Positions 24,314 to 32,901 of a DNA stretch of 58,754 nt are shown here, in pieces. This DNA comes from Oscillospiraceae bacterium (GTDB taxonomy: Bacteria > Bacillota > Clostridia > Oscillospirales > Ruminococcaceae). Where the stretch lies: NCBI GenBank assembly GCA_024684395.1, contig JAIKWY010000099.1:1-58754 (forward strand), read 5' to 3'. Position 1 is the first letter of the stretch. The number at the start of each line of letters is the position of its first letter. The notes beneath the pieces are model-generated. The model had not been told where the DNA came from. It searched no databases and was given only the letters and a program-made list of their open reading frames with translations. Position numbers and translations under genes: made by a program.

Positions 24314-25111
24314 TCACTTTTTGAACCGGATGTAGAACAAGCGGTTCTCCGGTTTATAACCGGCGCTTTTCAGCGTGGGTATACATTCTTTATTGCCGTA
24401 CCAGCAGCCTGTGACAGGGGTCAGTCCCTGGTTCAGGGCGATGCGGCTCAGATGGATGACAAGGCTCCGCCCTACGCAGCGCATACGCTGGGAGGGGAGC
24501 GTGTAGATGCCGATGTCGGCGGTCTGTTCGTTGTATTTCAGTCTGCCGATGCCGCCGTAGCCGAGCGTTTCACCGTCGGCAGACAGCTTGTAGAAATGGT
24601 AATGCGGGTCGCCGTAGCAGCCGCCCCACTGTCCTTCGGTGAGCTTGTCCATCTCGGCATACTCCTCCTCCGGGACAGGTAAAATGCATTCGGAAGGAAA
24701 TTCGGCAGGACGATCGGGTTCGCCGTAGGTAAAGTGATATGCCTGCATCTCGAAATTCGTGCCGACCTTGTGCATCCGCTCAAAGGCAAGGCTCAGGAAC
24801 AGGTCGTCGTTGCTTGCCGGGATGGCAGCCTGTACATGCAGTTCCTTGACGATCTGGCGGAAGATCTCCACGCAGTATACCCTTGCGGACGGCACAAGAT
24901 AGAAGGCACACAGCATGATGCCGTTGTCCCAGGATGTACCGAGCGAGAAGAACCCGCAGAGCGTCCCGTCTGCCGTGATGCGGTAGGCGGTGTTCCCGAA
25001 GATCAGGTTGTTGTGGAACGCATCGTTCTTGTTGCCAAGCTCGAAGTAGTACTCACGTACCATCGGTTCGAGTGCGTTCCAGCTTGTCTGCTGGTAAGCA
25101 AATGTTTTCAT
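24314..25111 (-). CDS. GNAT-family N-acetyltransferase
   Basis: A 265-residue protein that seems to hold two GNAT-like halves. The C-terminal half has the beta4/beta5 pattern (GETLGYGGIGRLKYNEQTAD, then an acetyl-CoA-binding stretch VGRSLVIHLSRIALNQG and TPVTGCWYGN). The N-terminal half has TLCGFFSLGT. The ATG at 25111 follows GGGGTGATG. Substrate unknown. Confidence 0.7.
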   Translation of the reverse strand: MKTFAYQQTSWNALEPMVREYYFELGNKNDAFHNNLIFGNTAYRITADGTLCGFFSLGTSWDNGIMLCAFYLVPSARVYCVEIFRQIVKELHVQAAIPASNDDLFLSLAFERMHKVGTNFEMQAYHFTYGEPDRPAEFPSECILPVPEEEYAEMDKLTEGQWGGCYGDPHYHFYKLSADGETLGYGGIGRLKYNEQTADIGIYTLPSQRMRCVGRSLVIHLSRIALNQGLTPVTGCWYGNKECIPTLKSAGYKPENRLFYIRFKK

Positions 25112-25165
25112 AATCATCACCCCATTGTGTAGAATTATGTTTTGTGGGCATCTCTAAAAACCTCT

Positions 25166-25246
25166 CATATTTCTTTTCTGCGAAAAGAAATATGGCTTTG
25201 GTGCGGGGCTCCGCCCCGCTCCCTGCTTCTAAAAAATGTTTTTTAG
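25166..25246. terminator. three stacked hairpins between recQ and the GNAT gene
   Basis: CATATTTCTTTTC (25166-25178) with GAAAAGAAATATG (25182-25194); GCGGGGC with GCCCCGC (25203-25219); and CTAAAAAA with TTTTTTAG (25229-25246). The first and last have T-runs, so they probably end transcription from recQ. The middle one belongs to the REP-like GC palindromes. Confidence 0.6.
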
Positions 25247-25287
25247 AGGTACCCCTATGTAAAAGCCATATGGCTTGATTACCGGTT

Positions 25288-27120
25288 TCAAGTATTCCCG
25301 GAGGCATAGTCCCGGATGACCCGCATGAAGCGGGTGCCGTATTTTTCGAGCTTGACCTGTCCCACACCGCTCACGGAGAGGAATGCCATGTCATGCATCG
25401 GTTTTTTGCGGCACATGTCCTGCAAGGTCGTATCCGTGAAGATGACATAGGCGGGCACATGCTCTTTCGATGCGATGGCTTTCCGGGTCTCTTTCAGCAG
25501 GAGATAGAGTTTCTCGTCGAGATCCTCCGGAACACCGGAACGGCGCTTTGCAGGTGCAGGCGGCAGCTCCTTGACGATGTTCATGCTGATGGACGGGCGC
25601 TCCTTGATGAGCTTTGCAGAATTGGTATTGAGCAGCACGGCATGGAACTCGCCGCCCTGTGACAGCCACTGCTCTGCAATGAGAAAACGGATCATGTCGG
25701 TGCATTGCTTCTGGGTGAGCTCCGACAGGATGCCGTAGGTGGAGAGCCGCCCCTCAAAGTGGAATTTATCATACTTCTCCGCCTTGCTGCCGATCAGGAT
25801 GTCGGCAAGGGCATTCACGCCGAATTGCAGACCGATCTGCTGCAAACGATAGACGCAGGAGACGATCTTCAGTGCTTCGACGGAGATGTCCCGCTCCTCG
25901 TAATTGGTCTGGCAGGTGCTGCAATTGCCGCAGTAGCCGGGGGCAGTCTCGCCGAAATATTGCAGCAGATAATGCCGCAGACATTCGTGGCGGGTGCAGT
26001 AGAACGTCATGTGTTTCAGGCGTTCCATGTCCTGCTGCCGGATGCGTGCCTGTGTTTCCGCATCGAGGAGGTCATTGCCGGAGCTGTTATCGATCATGAA
26101 CTGGTTCGTGCGGACATCCTGCCCGTTGTAGAAGAGGATGCAGTCCGCCGGGCTGCCGTCACGCCCCGCACGACCGGCTTCCTGGTAATAGCTTTCGATG
26201 TTCTTCGGCATGTTGTAATGCACGACAAAGCGCACATCGGATTTGTCGATGCCCATGCCGAAGGCGTTGGTCGCCACCATCACATCCTTGCGGTCGAAGA
26301 TGAAATCCTCCTGGTTCTGCCGGCGTTCCTCATCGCTCAGTCCCGCATGATAGCGGGTGGCGGAGATGCCCTGCTCGCAGAGATCCTCTGTGACCTGCTC
26401 CACGAGCTTGCGGGTCAGGCAGTAGACGATGCCGCTCTGTCCCTCATGCGTGTGGATGAACTCGGTCAGCGCCCGGAATTTGTCCCGGGGCTGCTGTACG
26501 CCGAAAAAGAGATTCGTCCGGTCAAAGCCGGTCGTCAGGCTGAACGGTTCCCGCAGCCCGAGGATGCGGACAATATCGTCTGCGACCTCCTTGGTGGCTG
26601 TGGCGGTGAAGGCGCTGATGACCGGGCGGGTGGGGAGCTGTTCGAGGAATTGCAAAATCCGCAGATAGCTCGGGCGGAAGTCCTGCCCCCACTGTGAAAC
26701 GCAGTGTGCCTCGTCCACCGTGACCATCGAGACAGGTATCTCATGGGCGATGTTGGTGAAGCTCTGGGTCTCAAGGCGTTCCGGTGCAGCGTAGAGGATC
26801 TTGACCTCGCGCCGATAGACCGCTGAAAGTGTCTCCCGATAGGCCTCCTCGCTCAGGGAGCTGTTAAGGAAGGCGGCAGGGATGCCGCTTGTCTGCAAAG
26901 CCGTGACCTGATCCTGCATCAAAGAAATGAGCGGCGAGATCACGACCGTCAGCCCCGGCAGGAGCAGTGCCGGGATCTGGTAGCAGAGGGATTTGCCGGC
27001 GCCTGTCGGCATGATGCCGAGGACGTCTTCACCGGCGAGGATGTGTCCGATCAGCTCACGCTGTCCTGTCCGGAAGGTGTCATAGCCGAAGTACTGTTTC
27101 AGCAGGGTTTCCGGGGTCAT
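25288..27120 (-). CDS. recQ: RecQ ATP-dependent DNA helicase
   Basis: A 610-residue 3'-5' helicase for recombination and repair. Walker A MPTGAGKS, the DEAHCVSQWG box, AFTATAT and the QEAGRAGRDG motif VI are all visible. A zinc-binding RQC region follows (CTRHEC, then CGNCSTC) and a C-terminal HRDC domain (LSVSGVGQVKLEKYG). The ATG at 27120 lies behind GGGGAGG and overlaps the stop of the alkyltransferase gene by 4 bases, making a small repair operon. Confidence 0.95.
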   Translation of the reverse strand: MTPETLLKQYFGYDTFRTGQRELIGHILAGEDVLGIMPTGAGKSLCYQIPALLLPGLTVVISPLISLMQDQVTALQTSGIPAAFLNSSLSEEAYRETLSAVYRREVKILYAAPERLETQSFTNIAHEIPVSMVTVDEAHCVSQWGQDFRPSYLRILQFLEQLPTRPVISAFTATATKEVADDIVRILGLREPFSLTTGFDRTNLFFGVQQPRDKFRALTEFIHTHEGQSGIVYCLTRKLVEQVTEDLCEQGISATRYHAGLSDEERRQNQEDFIFDRKDVMVATNAFGMGIDKSDVRFVVHYNMPKNIESYYQEAGRAGRDGSPADCILFYNGQDVRTNQFMIDNSSGNDLLDAETQARIRQQDMERLKHMTFYCTRHECLRHYLLQYFGETAPGYCGNCSTCQTNYEERDISVEALKIVSCVYRLQQIGLQFGVNALADILIGSKAEKYDKFHFEGRLSTYGILSELTQKQCTDMIRFLIAEQWLSQGGEFHAVLLNTNSAKLIKERPSISMNIVKELPPAPAKRRSGVPEDLDEKLYLLLKETRKAIASKEHVPAYVIFTDTTLQDMCRKKPMHDMAFLSVSGVGQVKLEKYGTRFMRVIRDYASGNT

Positions 27121-27446
27121 AGCGCCTCCCCGGGCAAGCCGTTCCACAGATGACGCTCCAGATCCACACAGCCGTCTGCATCGAATGCCACGCCCTCTGC
27201 TTCCAGCAGCGCCCGATGCCGTTCGGCACCGCCGAATGCAAATGCCGGTGTCGTCCCGCCGAACCGGTTGACGACCCTGTGACAGGGGATCACACCCGGC
27301 TCCGGGTTGCTGTGCAGCGCATAGCCGACGACTCTTGCCCAGTGCGGATCGCCTGCCATGACGGCGACCATGCCGTAAGTGGCGACTTTCCCGGGCGGGA
27401 TCTGCCGGACTATGGCATAGATACGCTCAAATACGGATCGCTCCAT
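27117..27446 (-). CDS. MGMT-type methylated-DNA cysteine methyltransferase, single domain
   Basis: A 109-residue protein equal to the catalytic winged-helix domain of O6-alkylguanine-DNA alkyltransferases. IPPGKVATYG and the active-site block IPCHRVV with the acceptor Cys are intact, so it should be a suicide repair enzyme and not a Trp-type ATL protein. The usual N-terminal domain is absent, as in short family members. The ATG at 27446 follows GAGGAGGGA. Coupled to recQ. Confidence 0.85.
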   Translation of the reverse strand: MERSVFERIYAIVRQIPPGKVATYGMVAVMAGDPHWARVVGYALHSNPEPGVIPCHRVVNRFGGTTPAFAFGGAERHRALLEAEGVAFDADGCVDLERHLWNGLPGEAL

Positions 27447-27585
27447 GCTATCCCTCCTCATGACCTACTCTATTCTATTATACTACAGGATCGCATTTTT
27501 TGCAAGAGTGCAGACGAAGTATTTACAAAATATTCGCAAGATGCCCCAAGCGGTGCTGTGTTCATCCGCTTCTGCAAGAAAAGCA

Positions 27586-27614
27586 TTGCATTTTGCCATG
27601 CCATGTGCTATAAT
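27586..27614 (+). promoter_or_regulatory. promoter of the SpoIIE-type phosphatase gene
   Basis: TTGCAT (27586-27591), a 17-base spacer and TATAAT (27609-27614). Confidence 0.75.
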
Positions 27615-27689
27615 AAAGACAAAGTGAAAAAGAAACAGCCGAGGATCCTGCCTGTGATGGCAGGAGAACGGCTTTATGAGGTGATCAAT

Positions 27690-29840
27690 GTGAAAAAACG
27701 TCCCGGGATCAGGATCGTCGGTCTCCGAAGGAAGGTTTTTGTACTCGTGCTGGTATTTCTGCTCGTGACACTTTTGTGCGGTGCGACTTTGGCGCAGTTC
27801 TATTCCAGGCGCTTCTCAACTGTGCTCCAGGAAGCGAGCTCTGAACAGCAGCTGTCGATCGAAAAGACCTCGACGGATACGATGTACCGTACCATCGAAG
27901 GCTCACTGAGCATTACGAATGCCTTGCAGGCACGCATCTCCAACGATGTGTTTGAATCGGTGCGGAAGGACGTGTGTACGCTCCAGTCGCTTGCCGAGCA
28001 TGTGTTCCGGGAGCGGGATACGATCGAGCCGGGAGAGGTCGCACTGCCGGATCCTGCCAACGACGGCATAGTGACGGCGCAGGTGCTCTTTGAAGAGGGC
28101 GTTGACTATACCGCTTCCGACTATCTGCCGATCGCTGCACATATGACCGATACGATGAAGGCGATGTATGAATGTGCGACGTATTCCACCAATGTGTACA
28201 TGGGCTTTGAGGACGGTACGCATCTAGCGATAGACCGGATCGCTTCCAACAAATACGATGAGAACGGCGAGCTCATCAGCTTCCCCGTCCGGGAAAGACC
28301 CTGGTACAAAGGCGCTGTACAGGCAGGGGAGCTGTGCTTCTCCGGCGTGATCGAGGATGCCTATGCCGGGACTGTCTGTGTCACCTGTTCGGCGCCGGTC
28401 TATGTGGGCGGCAAGCTGATCGGCGTTGTGGGCATGGACATCTTCCTTGACGAGCTGGAGGAGATGATCCAGAGCTCGGCAAGCAGAAGCGGTTTTATCT
28501 GCATCATCAGCGATCAGGGACAGATCATCTTTGCGCCGCATGACAATGGCATTTTCGAGGTGGAGACCTTTGACACCTCTAAGGATATGCGGGAATCCGA
28601 AAACGAACAGCTTGCGGATTTCGTCAAAACGGCGCTCACCGAGAGCACCGGGCTGTATACCGTGCATATCAATGATGAGGATTATTATATGGCTGGCTCC
28701 CCGCTCACTGCGGTGGGCTGGACGGTGATCTCGGTCGTGGACAAGAAAGTGGTCGATCAGCCGACCAAAACGATGGTGGAGGACTATGACCGCATCAATG
28801 AAACGGCAAAATCAGCGCTCCATACCGGGCTTTCGCATGTGACCTACAGCCTGCTCATCATGGGCGTGCTCGTGCTGATCATCGGCACGGGGACGGCGTT
28901 CCTTGTCGCTTCCGGGATCGTGAGACCGCTCGTTGCGATGACCGAGGAGATCCGCACCAACACCGGCGAGGTGTTCGAGATGAAGGATATCTACCGCACG
29001 GGCGACGAGGTCGAGCTGCTTGCCGAATCCTTTGCGGATATATCGAGGAAGACCAAACAGTACATCATCGACATCACCCGCATCACCAAGGAGAAGGAGC
29101 GCATCAGCACGGAGCTCGAACTCGCACGGAAGATCCAGGCGGAGATGCTGCCGAACACCTTCCCGCCGTTCCCGGATCGGGATGATCTGGACATCTTTGC
29201 AGCTATGAAGCCGGCAAAGGAGGTCGGCGGCGATTTCTATGACTTCTTCCTGATCGACAAGGATCATCTTGGCATGGTCATCGCTGACGTTTCCGGCAAG
29301 GGCGTTCCGGCGGCGCTCTTCATGATGATGACGAAGATCCTCATCAACGAGCTGGCGATGCAGGGGCTCTCTCCCAGAAAGGTGCTCGAACAAGCCAATT
29401 CGATCATCTGTCAGAACAACGAGGAGGAGATGTTCGTGACGGTCTGGTTCGGCATCCTCGAGATCCCGACCGGAAAGATCACGGCTGCCAATGCGGGGCA
29501 TGAGTATCCCATCATCCGGAAGGCGGACGGGGACTTTGAGGTGTTCAAGGACAGACACAGCTTCCTCATCGGCAGCCGCAGCGGGATGAAATATGTGGAA
29601 TATGAGCTCCAGCTCGAACGTGGCGGCACGCTGTTCCTCTACACTGACGGCGTTCCGGAGGCAACGGACGGCAACGAGGAGATGTTCGGCATGGAAAGGC
29701 TCCTCGATGTGATGAACCGGCACAAAGATGCCGCCTGCCGGGATCTGCTCGACGAGGTCGAAACAGAGGTCAGGGCATTTGTCGGCGATGCAGAGCAGTT
29801 TGATGATCTGACATTCATGGGGCTGACGCTGCTGGGGTAG
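27690..29840 (+). CDS. membrane sensor PP2C (SpoIIE/RsbU-type) serine phosphatase
   Basis: A 716-residue protein starting with GTG at 27690 behind GAGGTG. Parts: membrane helix (about 14-34); an extracellular double-Cache-like sensor of about 350 residues (RERPWYKGAVQAG and DEDYYMAGSPL are typical ligand-domain blocks); a second helix (about 386-410); HAMP; a coiled coil ending ELELARKIQAEMLP; and a PP2C phosphatase with GGDFYDFF, ADVSGKGVPAALFM and the terminal DDLTFMGL metal site. Such enzymes dephosphorylate a STAS protein in a partner-switching cascade. The likely substrate is the STAS protein at 30826. The extracellular domain should sense a small molecule. Confidence 0.9.
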   Translation: MKKRPGIRIVGLRRKVFVLVLVFLLVTLLCGATLAQFYSRRFSTVLQEASSEQQLSIEKTSTDTMYRTIEGSLSITNALQARISNDVFESVRKDVCTLQSLAEHVFRERDTIEPGEVALPDPANDGIVTAQVLFEEGVDYTASDYLPIAAHMTDTMKAMYECATYSTNVYMGFEDGTHLAIDRIASNKYDENGELISFPVRERPWYKGAVQAGELCFSGVIEDAYAGTVCVTCSAPVYVGGKLIGVVGMDIFLDELEEMIQSSASRSGFICIISDQGQIIFAPHDNGIFEVETFDTSKDMRESENEQLADFVKTALTESTGLYTVHINDEDYYMAGSPLTAVGWTVISVVDKKVVDQPTKTMVEDYDRINETAKSALHTGLSHVTYSLLIMGVLVLIIGTGTAFLVASGIVRPLVAMTEEIRTNTGEVFEMKDIYRTGDEVELLAESFADISRKTKQYIIDITRITKEKERISTELELARKIQAEMLPNTFPPFPDRDDLDIFAAMKPAKEVGGDFYDFFLIDKDHLGMVIADVSGKGVPAALFMMMTKILINELAMQGLSPRKVLEQANSIICQNNEEEMFVTVWFGILEIPTGKITAANAGHEYPIIRKADGDFEVFKDRHSFLIGSRSGMKYVEYELQLERGGTLFLYTDGVPEATDGNEEMFGMERLLDVMNRHKDAACRDLLDEVETEVRAFVGDAEQFDDLTFMGLTLLG

Positions 29841-29905
29841 CATGGCAGGATCTGTCAACAGCACCCCTGCAAGAGCTATGCTTTCATGCTCTGCTGCGAC
29901 CAGCA

Positions 29906-29934
29906 ACTGTGCCGGCACTTAGTCAAGGCACAGT
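29906..29934 (+). other. intergenic hairpin of unknown role
   Basis: ACTGTGCC (29906-29913) and GGCACAGT (29927-29934) form a perfect 8-base stem in the 328-base gap after the phosphatase gene, upstream of the terminator. The surrounding 29860-29945 is GC-rich and could be a small RNA or a 3' UTR. No known RNA family is recognised. Confidence 0.4.
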
Positions 29935-29950
29935 GACCGTAAGCGGATAC

Positions 29951-29984
29951 ACCCTTCTGAGACCCGCATCTCAGAGGGGTTTTT
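29951..29984 (+). terminator. terminator after the phosphatase gene
   Basis: ACCCTTCTGAGA (29951-29962) pairs with TCTCAGAGGGGT (29969-29980), with one wobble pair, then TTTT. Confidence 0.85.
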
Positions 29985-30046
29985 GCATGTAGAGCTTGGA
30001 TATTGGAAAAAAAGAGAAATAATCGTGCGGATCTGCGGGAATCTAC

Positions 30047-30075
30047 TTGAAATCCGGAAAGATCTGTGTTATAAT
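30047..30075 (+). promoter_or_regulatory. promoter of the partner-switching operon
   Basis: TTGAAA (30047-30052), a 17-base spacer and TATAAT (30070-30075). A leader of about 85 bases follows. Confidence 0.75.
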
Positions 30076-30168
30076 GGAACTATAAGAACAGAAAGTCCTG
30101 TTGAAAACGGTATCCCTGCGATCCGGCTGCACTGACAGCGGCTCTCTGACAAGTTGGAGGAACTGCGC

Positions 30169-30774
30169 ATGAAAACAGATGTCATTCAGATCCGTGGCGA
30201 CCTCTCAGGCTATGAAGATGCCGTGGAGGCAGCGGAGCGATTCATTGCCTATCACGATGTGACCGGCACAGATGCCATGCATCTGCGGCTGCTGACTGAG
30301 GAAGTGATCAGCATGGTACATGGCATTTTCGATGACTTTACCGCCCGCATCTGGCTGGAGAGCAAACGCACCCCGAAGGGCTTGTGGTGCCGGATCTGCC
30401 TGTCCGCCGACAAGAACGCTGACGTTGAACAGGAGACAAAGATCCTCTCGGTCGCCACGAGCGGACGCAATGAGAACGAGAAGGGGATCCTCGGAAAGAT
30501 CCGGGAGCTCCTGCGCATCAGCCTGCAATCCGGTTCCTCGGAGGACGAGGCGTATCTGCGGAGTCTGACAAGTGTGCTGCATGACCAGGACAATCCGGTA
30601 TCGAATGTTGACATATGGTCGCTCCAGGATTACCGCCAGAGTCTTTCTGAAATGGAAGACCAGGAGGAGTGGGACGAGATGGAACGGTCGATCATTGCGA
30701 ATCTTGCCGACGAAGTCAAGGTCTGGCTGAAAAGCGATGAGACCGAAGTGGTGATCGAAAAGTATATCGCCTGA
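30169..30774 (+). CDS. HATPase-like partner-switching protein
   Basis: A 201-residue cytosolic protein. The N-terminal half (MHLRLLTEEVISMVHGI) resembles the N box helix of RsbW/SpoIIAB-type ATPases, but I see no clear G1/G2 glycine boxes. The C-terminal half is acidic and helical. It is the first gene of an operon with a STAS protein and an RsbW-like kinase, so it is probably a divergent, perhaps non-catalytic, member. TTGGAGG precedes the ATG. Confidence 0.6.
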   Translation: MKTDVIQIRGDLSGYEDAVEAAERFIAYHDVTGTDAMHLRLLTEEVISMVHGIFDDFTARIWLESKRTPKGLWCRICLSADKNADVEQETKILSVATSGRNENEKGILGKIRELLRISLQSGSSEDEAYLRSLTSVLHDQDNPVSNVDIWSLQDYRQSLSEMEDQEEWDEMERSIIANLADEVKVWLKSDETEVVIEKYIA

Positions 30775-30825
30775 CAGGTCATACCTGCGGGCAAACAAGC
30801 TAAATCATGAAAGGAAGGACAAACT

Positions 30826-31122
30826 ATGACCTTACATCCGAAAAAAGAAGGCACAAAGATGACGATCGAGGTAGAAGGCAGGATCGACACCAAAACCGCA
30901 CCGGAGCTCGATGCATTCATCAAAAATTCCCTCGACGGGATCGAGCTGCTGGTATTTGATTTTGCGGAGACGGTGTACATCTCCTCTGCGGGACTGCGTA
31001 TCTTGCTCATTGCAGAGAAGATCATGAGCAAGCAGGGGCAGATGAAGCTGATCCACGTCAGCAAGGATCTCATGGAGATCTTTGATATCACAGGTACTTC
31101 GACGATCCTGACAATTCAGTGA
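30826..31122 (+). CDS. STAS-domain anti-anti-sigma factor
   Basis: A 98-residue SpoIIAA/RsbV-like protein. The phosphorylation loop is YISSAGLRIL with Ser53 (or 54) as the expected site. When dephosphorylated by the SpoIIE-type phosphatase it would bind and block the kinase encoded next. AAAGGAAGG precedes the ATG. Confidence 0.9.
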   Translation: MTLHPKKEGTKMTIEVEGRIDTKTAPELDAFIKNSLDGIELLVFDFAETVYISSAGLRILLIAEKIMSKQGQMKLIHVSKDLMEIFDITGTSTILTIQ

Positions 31123-31141
31123 GACAAAGGGGATAACAGCT

Positions 31142-31555
31142 ATGAGAGAGCTTACCATTGCAGCAACGATAGACGCTCTGGATGCTGTGAACGAGTTGGT
31201 GGAGGCGCAGCTGGATGAGACAGACTGCTCCATGCGTGCCCGGATGCAGATCGGGCTTGCCGTGGAGGAGATCTTTGTCAACATCGCAAGCTATGCCTAT
31301 GCGCCTGAGACTGGGGAAGCAACGGTACAGGTCGGGCTCACGCCGGACGGTTCTGCTGTGTGCATCACTTTTATCGACCAGGGCGTACCCTATGATCCGC
31401 TTGCCAAGGAAGATCCCGATGTGTCGCTGCCGCTTGAAAAACGACCGGTCGGCGGGCTTGGGATCCTGCTGGTGAAGAATATCATGGATGATGTGCGTTA
31501 TGAACATACGGACGGGAAAAACATCCTCACGATCGTGAAGAAGCTGGCGCCGTAA
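31142..31555 (+). CDS. RsbW-like anti-sigma serine kinase
   Basis: A 137-residue HATPase. It has the N box QIGLAVEEIFVNIASYAY, the G1 box FIDQGVPYDP and the G2 box RPVGGLGILLVKNIMD. It would phosphorylate the STAS protein 20 bases upstream. No sigma-factor gene is adjacent, so the target may be encoded elsewhere or may not be a sigma factor. Confidence 0.9.
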   Translation: MRELTIAATIDALDAVNELVEAQLDETDCSMRARMQIGLAVEEIFVNIASYAYAPETGEATVQVGLTPDGSAVCITFIDQGVPYDPLAKEDPDVSLPLEKRPVGGLGILLVKNIMDDVRYEHTDGKNILTIVKKLAP

Positions 31556-31587
31556 GGGACTGCCGATGATCCAAGGGAGGGGTCAAT

Positions 31588-32841
31588 ATGCCGAAGAAGC
31601 CCAGACAGCCTTTCAGTGAGGTCGCAGCCACTGCATCAGACCCCAGATGGGAAAAACTGATCCGGCGGCAGTCGGAGCTGTATCAGCGGTCAGACGACAT
31701 CCGGAGCCCGTTTGCCCGGGATTACACACGGATCCTGCATTCGATGGCATACAGGCGGCTGAAACACAAGACCCAGGTGTTCTATAACATCGAAAATGAC
31801 CATATCTGCACCCGCATGGAGCATGTGGCGCATGTGGAATCGGTCAGCAGTACCATCGCCAACACATTGGGGCTGAATACGGAGCTGACCAAGGCGATCG
31901 CCATCGGGCATGACCTCGGACATGCACCGTTCGGGCATCACGGCGAGACCATCCTGACGGCGCTCTGCAAACGCTACATCTCGGAGGACAGTTCGTTCTG
32001 GCATGAAAAGAACGGGCTGCGCTTTGTGGACTGCGTGGAGTTGCTGGCGGATAATTATAACACCTACCGGAACCTTGACCTGACCTATGCGGTGCGGGAC
32101 GGCATCATTTCCCATTGCGGCGAGGTGGATGACAACGGGCTCAAACCGAGGGAAGAGCTCATCGTCCTCGAAGAGGAGTTCAAAAAAGCCGGTCAGTTCT
32201 CGCCGGCGACATGGGAAGGCTGTGTCGTGAAGCTGTCGGACAAGATCGCCTATGTCGGGCGGGATATCGAAGACGCCATGCAGCTGGGTTTTCTCGATGA
32301 GGAGGCAAAGAATCTGCTCCGGAAAATGGCTCGTGCCAACGACCAGAACGCCATCAACACGACGGTCATCATGCATAATCTGATCATTGACGTCTGCCAG
32401 AACAGCTCGCCGGAATGCGGCATCTGTCTGAGCGACAAGTTCATGAAGCAGCTGAACACCATCAAGCAGTTCAACTATGACAAGATCTATTTCAACCCCC
32501 GGTTCGAGGCGTTCAAGAAGTACTCCGAGCTCGTTCTGACGCAGCTCTTCGAGACGCTGTATGCCACGTATGAGGGGAAGCATTCGTTTGACAGCCTGCG
32601 TGCCATCCGGAGCTATTATCCGATGCTGGTGAGCTCCTTTGAAAAATGGCTGTCACGCTACTGCGACGCCGGCATCATCCCTAACGGCGATCTGCAAAAC
32701 GAAGCCTTTCAGTGTGAGAATGTCAAGATCTATGGAAAGCTCGAAACGAAGGAGATCTACGCACAGGCGATCATTGATTTTATCGCCGGCATGACGGACA
32801 GATTCGCCGTGCAGCTGTTCAATGAGCAGATCTCGTATTGA
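31588..32841 (+). CDS. dGTPase-like HD-domain triphosphohydrolase
   Basis: A 417-residue HD hydrolase. The metal motifs are in order: RMEHVAHVESV (His), then IGHDLGHAPFGHHGE (the HD pair and a following His) and a distal Asp in KLSDKIAYVGRD. RRLKHKTQVF near the N-terminus is characteristic of dGTP triphosphohydrolases. These release triphosphate from dGTP or other dNTPs and control nucleotide pools. The ATG at 31588 follows AAGGGAGG, 33 bases after the kinase gene, and may be part of the same transcript. Confidence 0.85.
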   Translation: MPKKPRQPFSEVAATASDPRWEKLIRRQSELYQRSDDIRSPFARDYTRILHSMAYRRLKHKTQVFYNIENDHICTRMEHVAHVESVSSTIANTLGLNTELTKAIAIGHDLGHAPFGHHGETILTALCKRYISEDSSFWHEKNGLRFVDCVELLADNYNTYRNLDLTYAVRDGIISHCGEVDDNGLKPREELIVLEEEFKKAGQFSPATWEGCVVKLSDKIAYVGRDIEDAMQLGFLDEEAKNLLRKMARANDQNAINTTVIMHNLIIDVCQNSSPECGICLSDKFMKQLNTIKQFNYDKIYFNPRFEAFKKYSELVLTQLFETLYATYEGKHSFDSLRAIRSYYPMLVSSFEKWLSRYCDAGIIPNGDLQNEAFQCENVKIYGKLETKEIYAQAIIDFIAGMTDRFAVQLFNEQISY

Positions 32842-32861
32842 GCCTATGCATTCACAGAAAT

Positions 32862-32901
32862 AATGCCCTTCCTCCCGGAAACACCGGAGGGAAGGGCATT
32901 T
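32862..32901. terminator. bidirectional terminator
   Basis: AATGCCCTTCCTCC pairs, with a slipped base, with GGAGGGAAGGGCATT around a 10-base loop. T-rich sequence follows on the plus strand. It serves the convergent dGTPase and kinase genes. Confidence 0.75.

Noticed and set aside
29868-29890. AGAGCTATGCTTT resembling part of a Cas9 tracr/crRNA repeat
   Set aside because: Only a short match, no cas gene and no repeats nearby.
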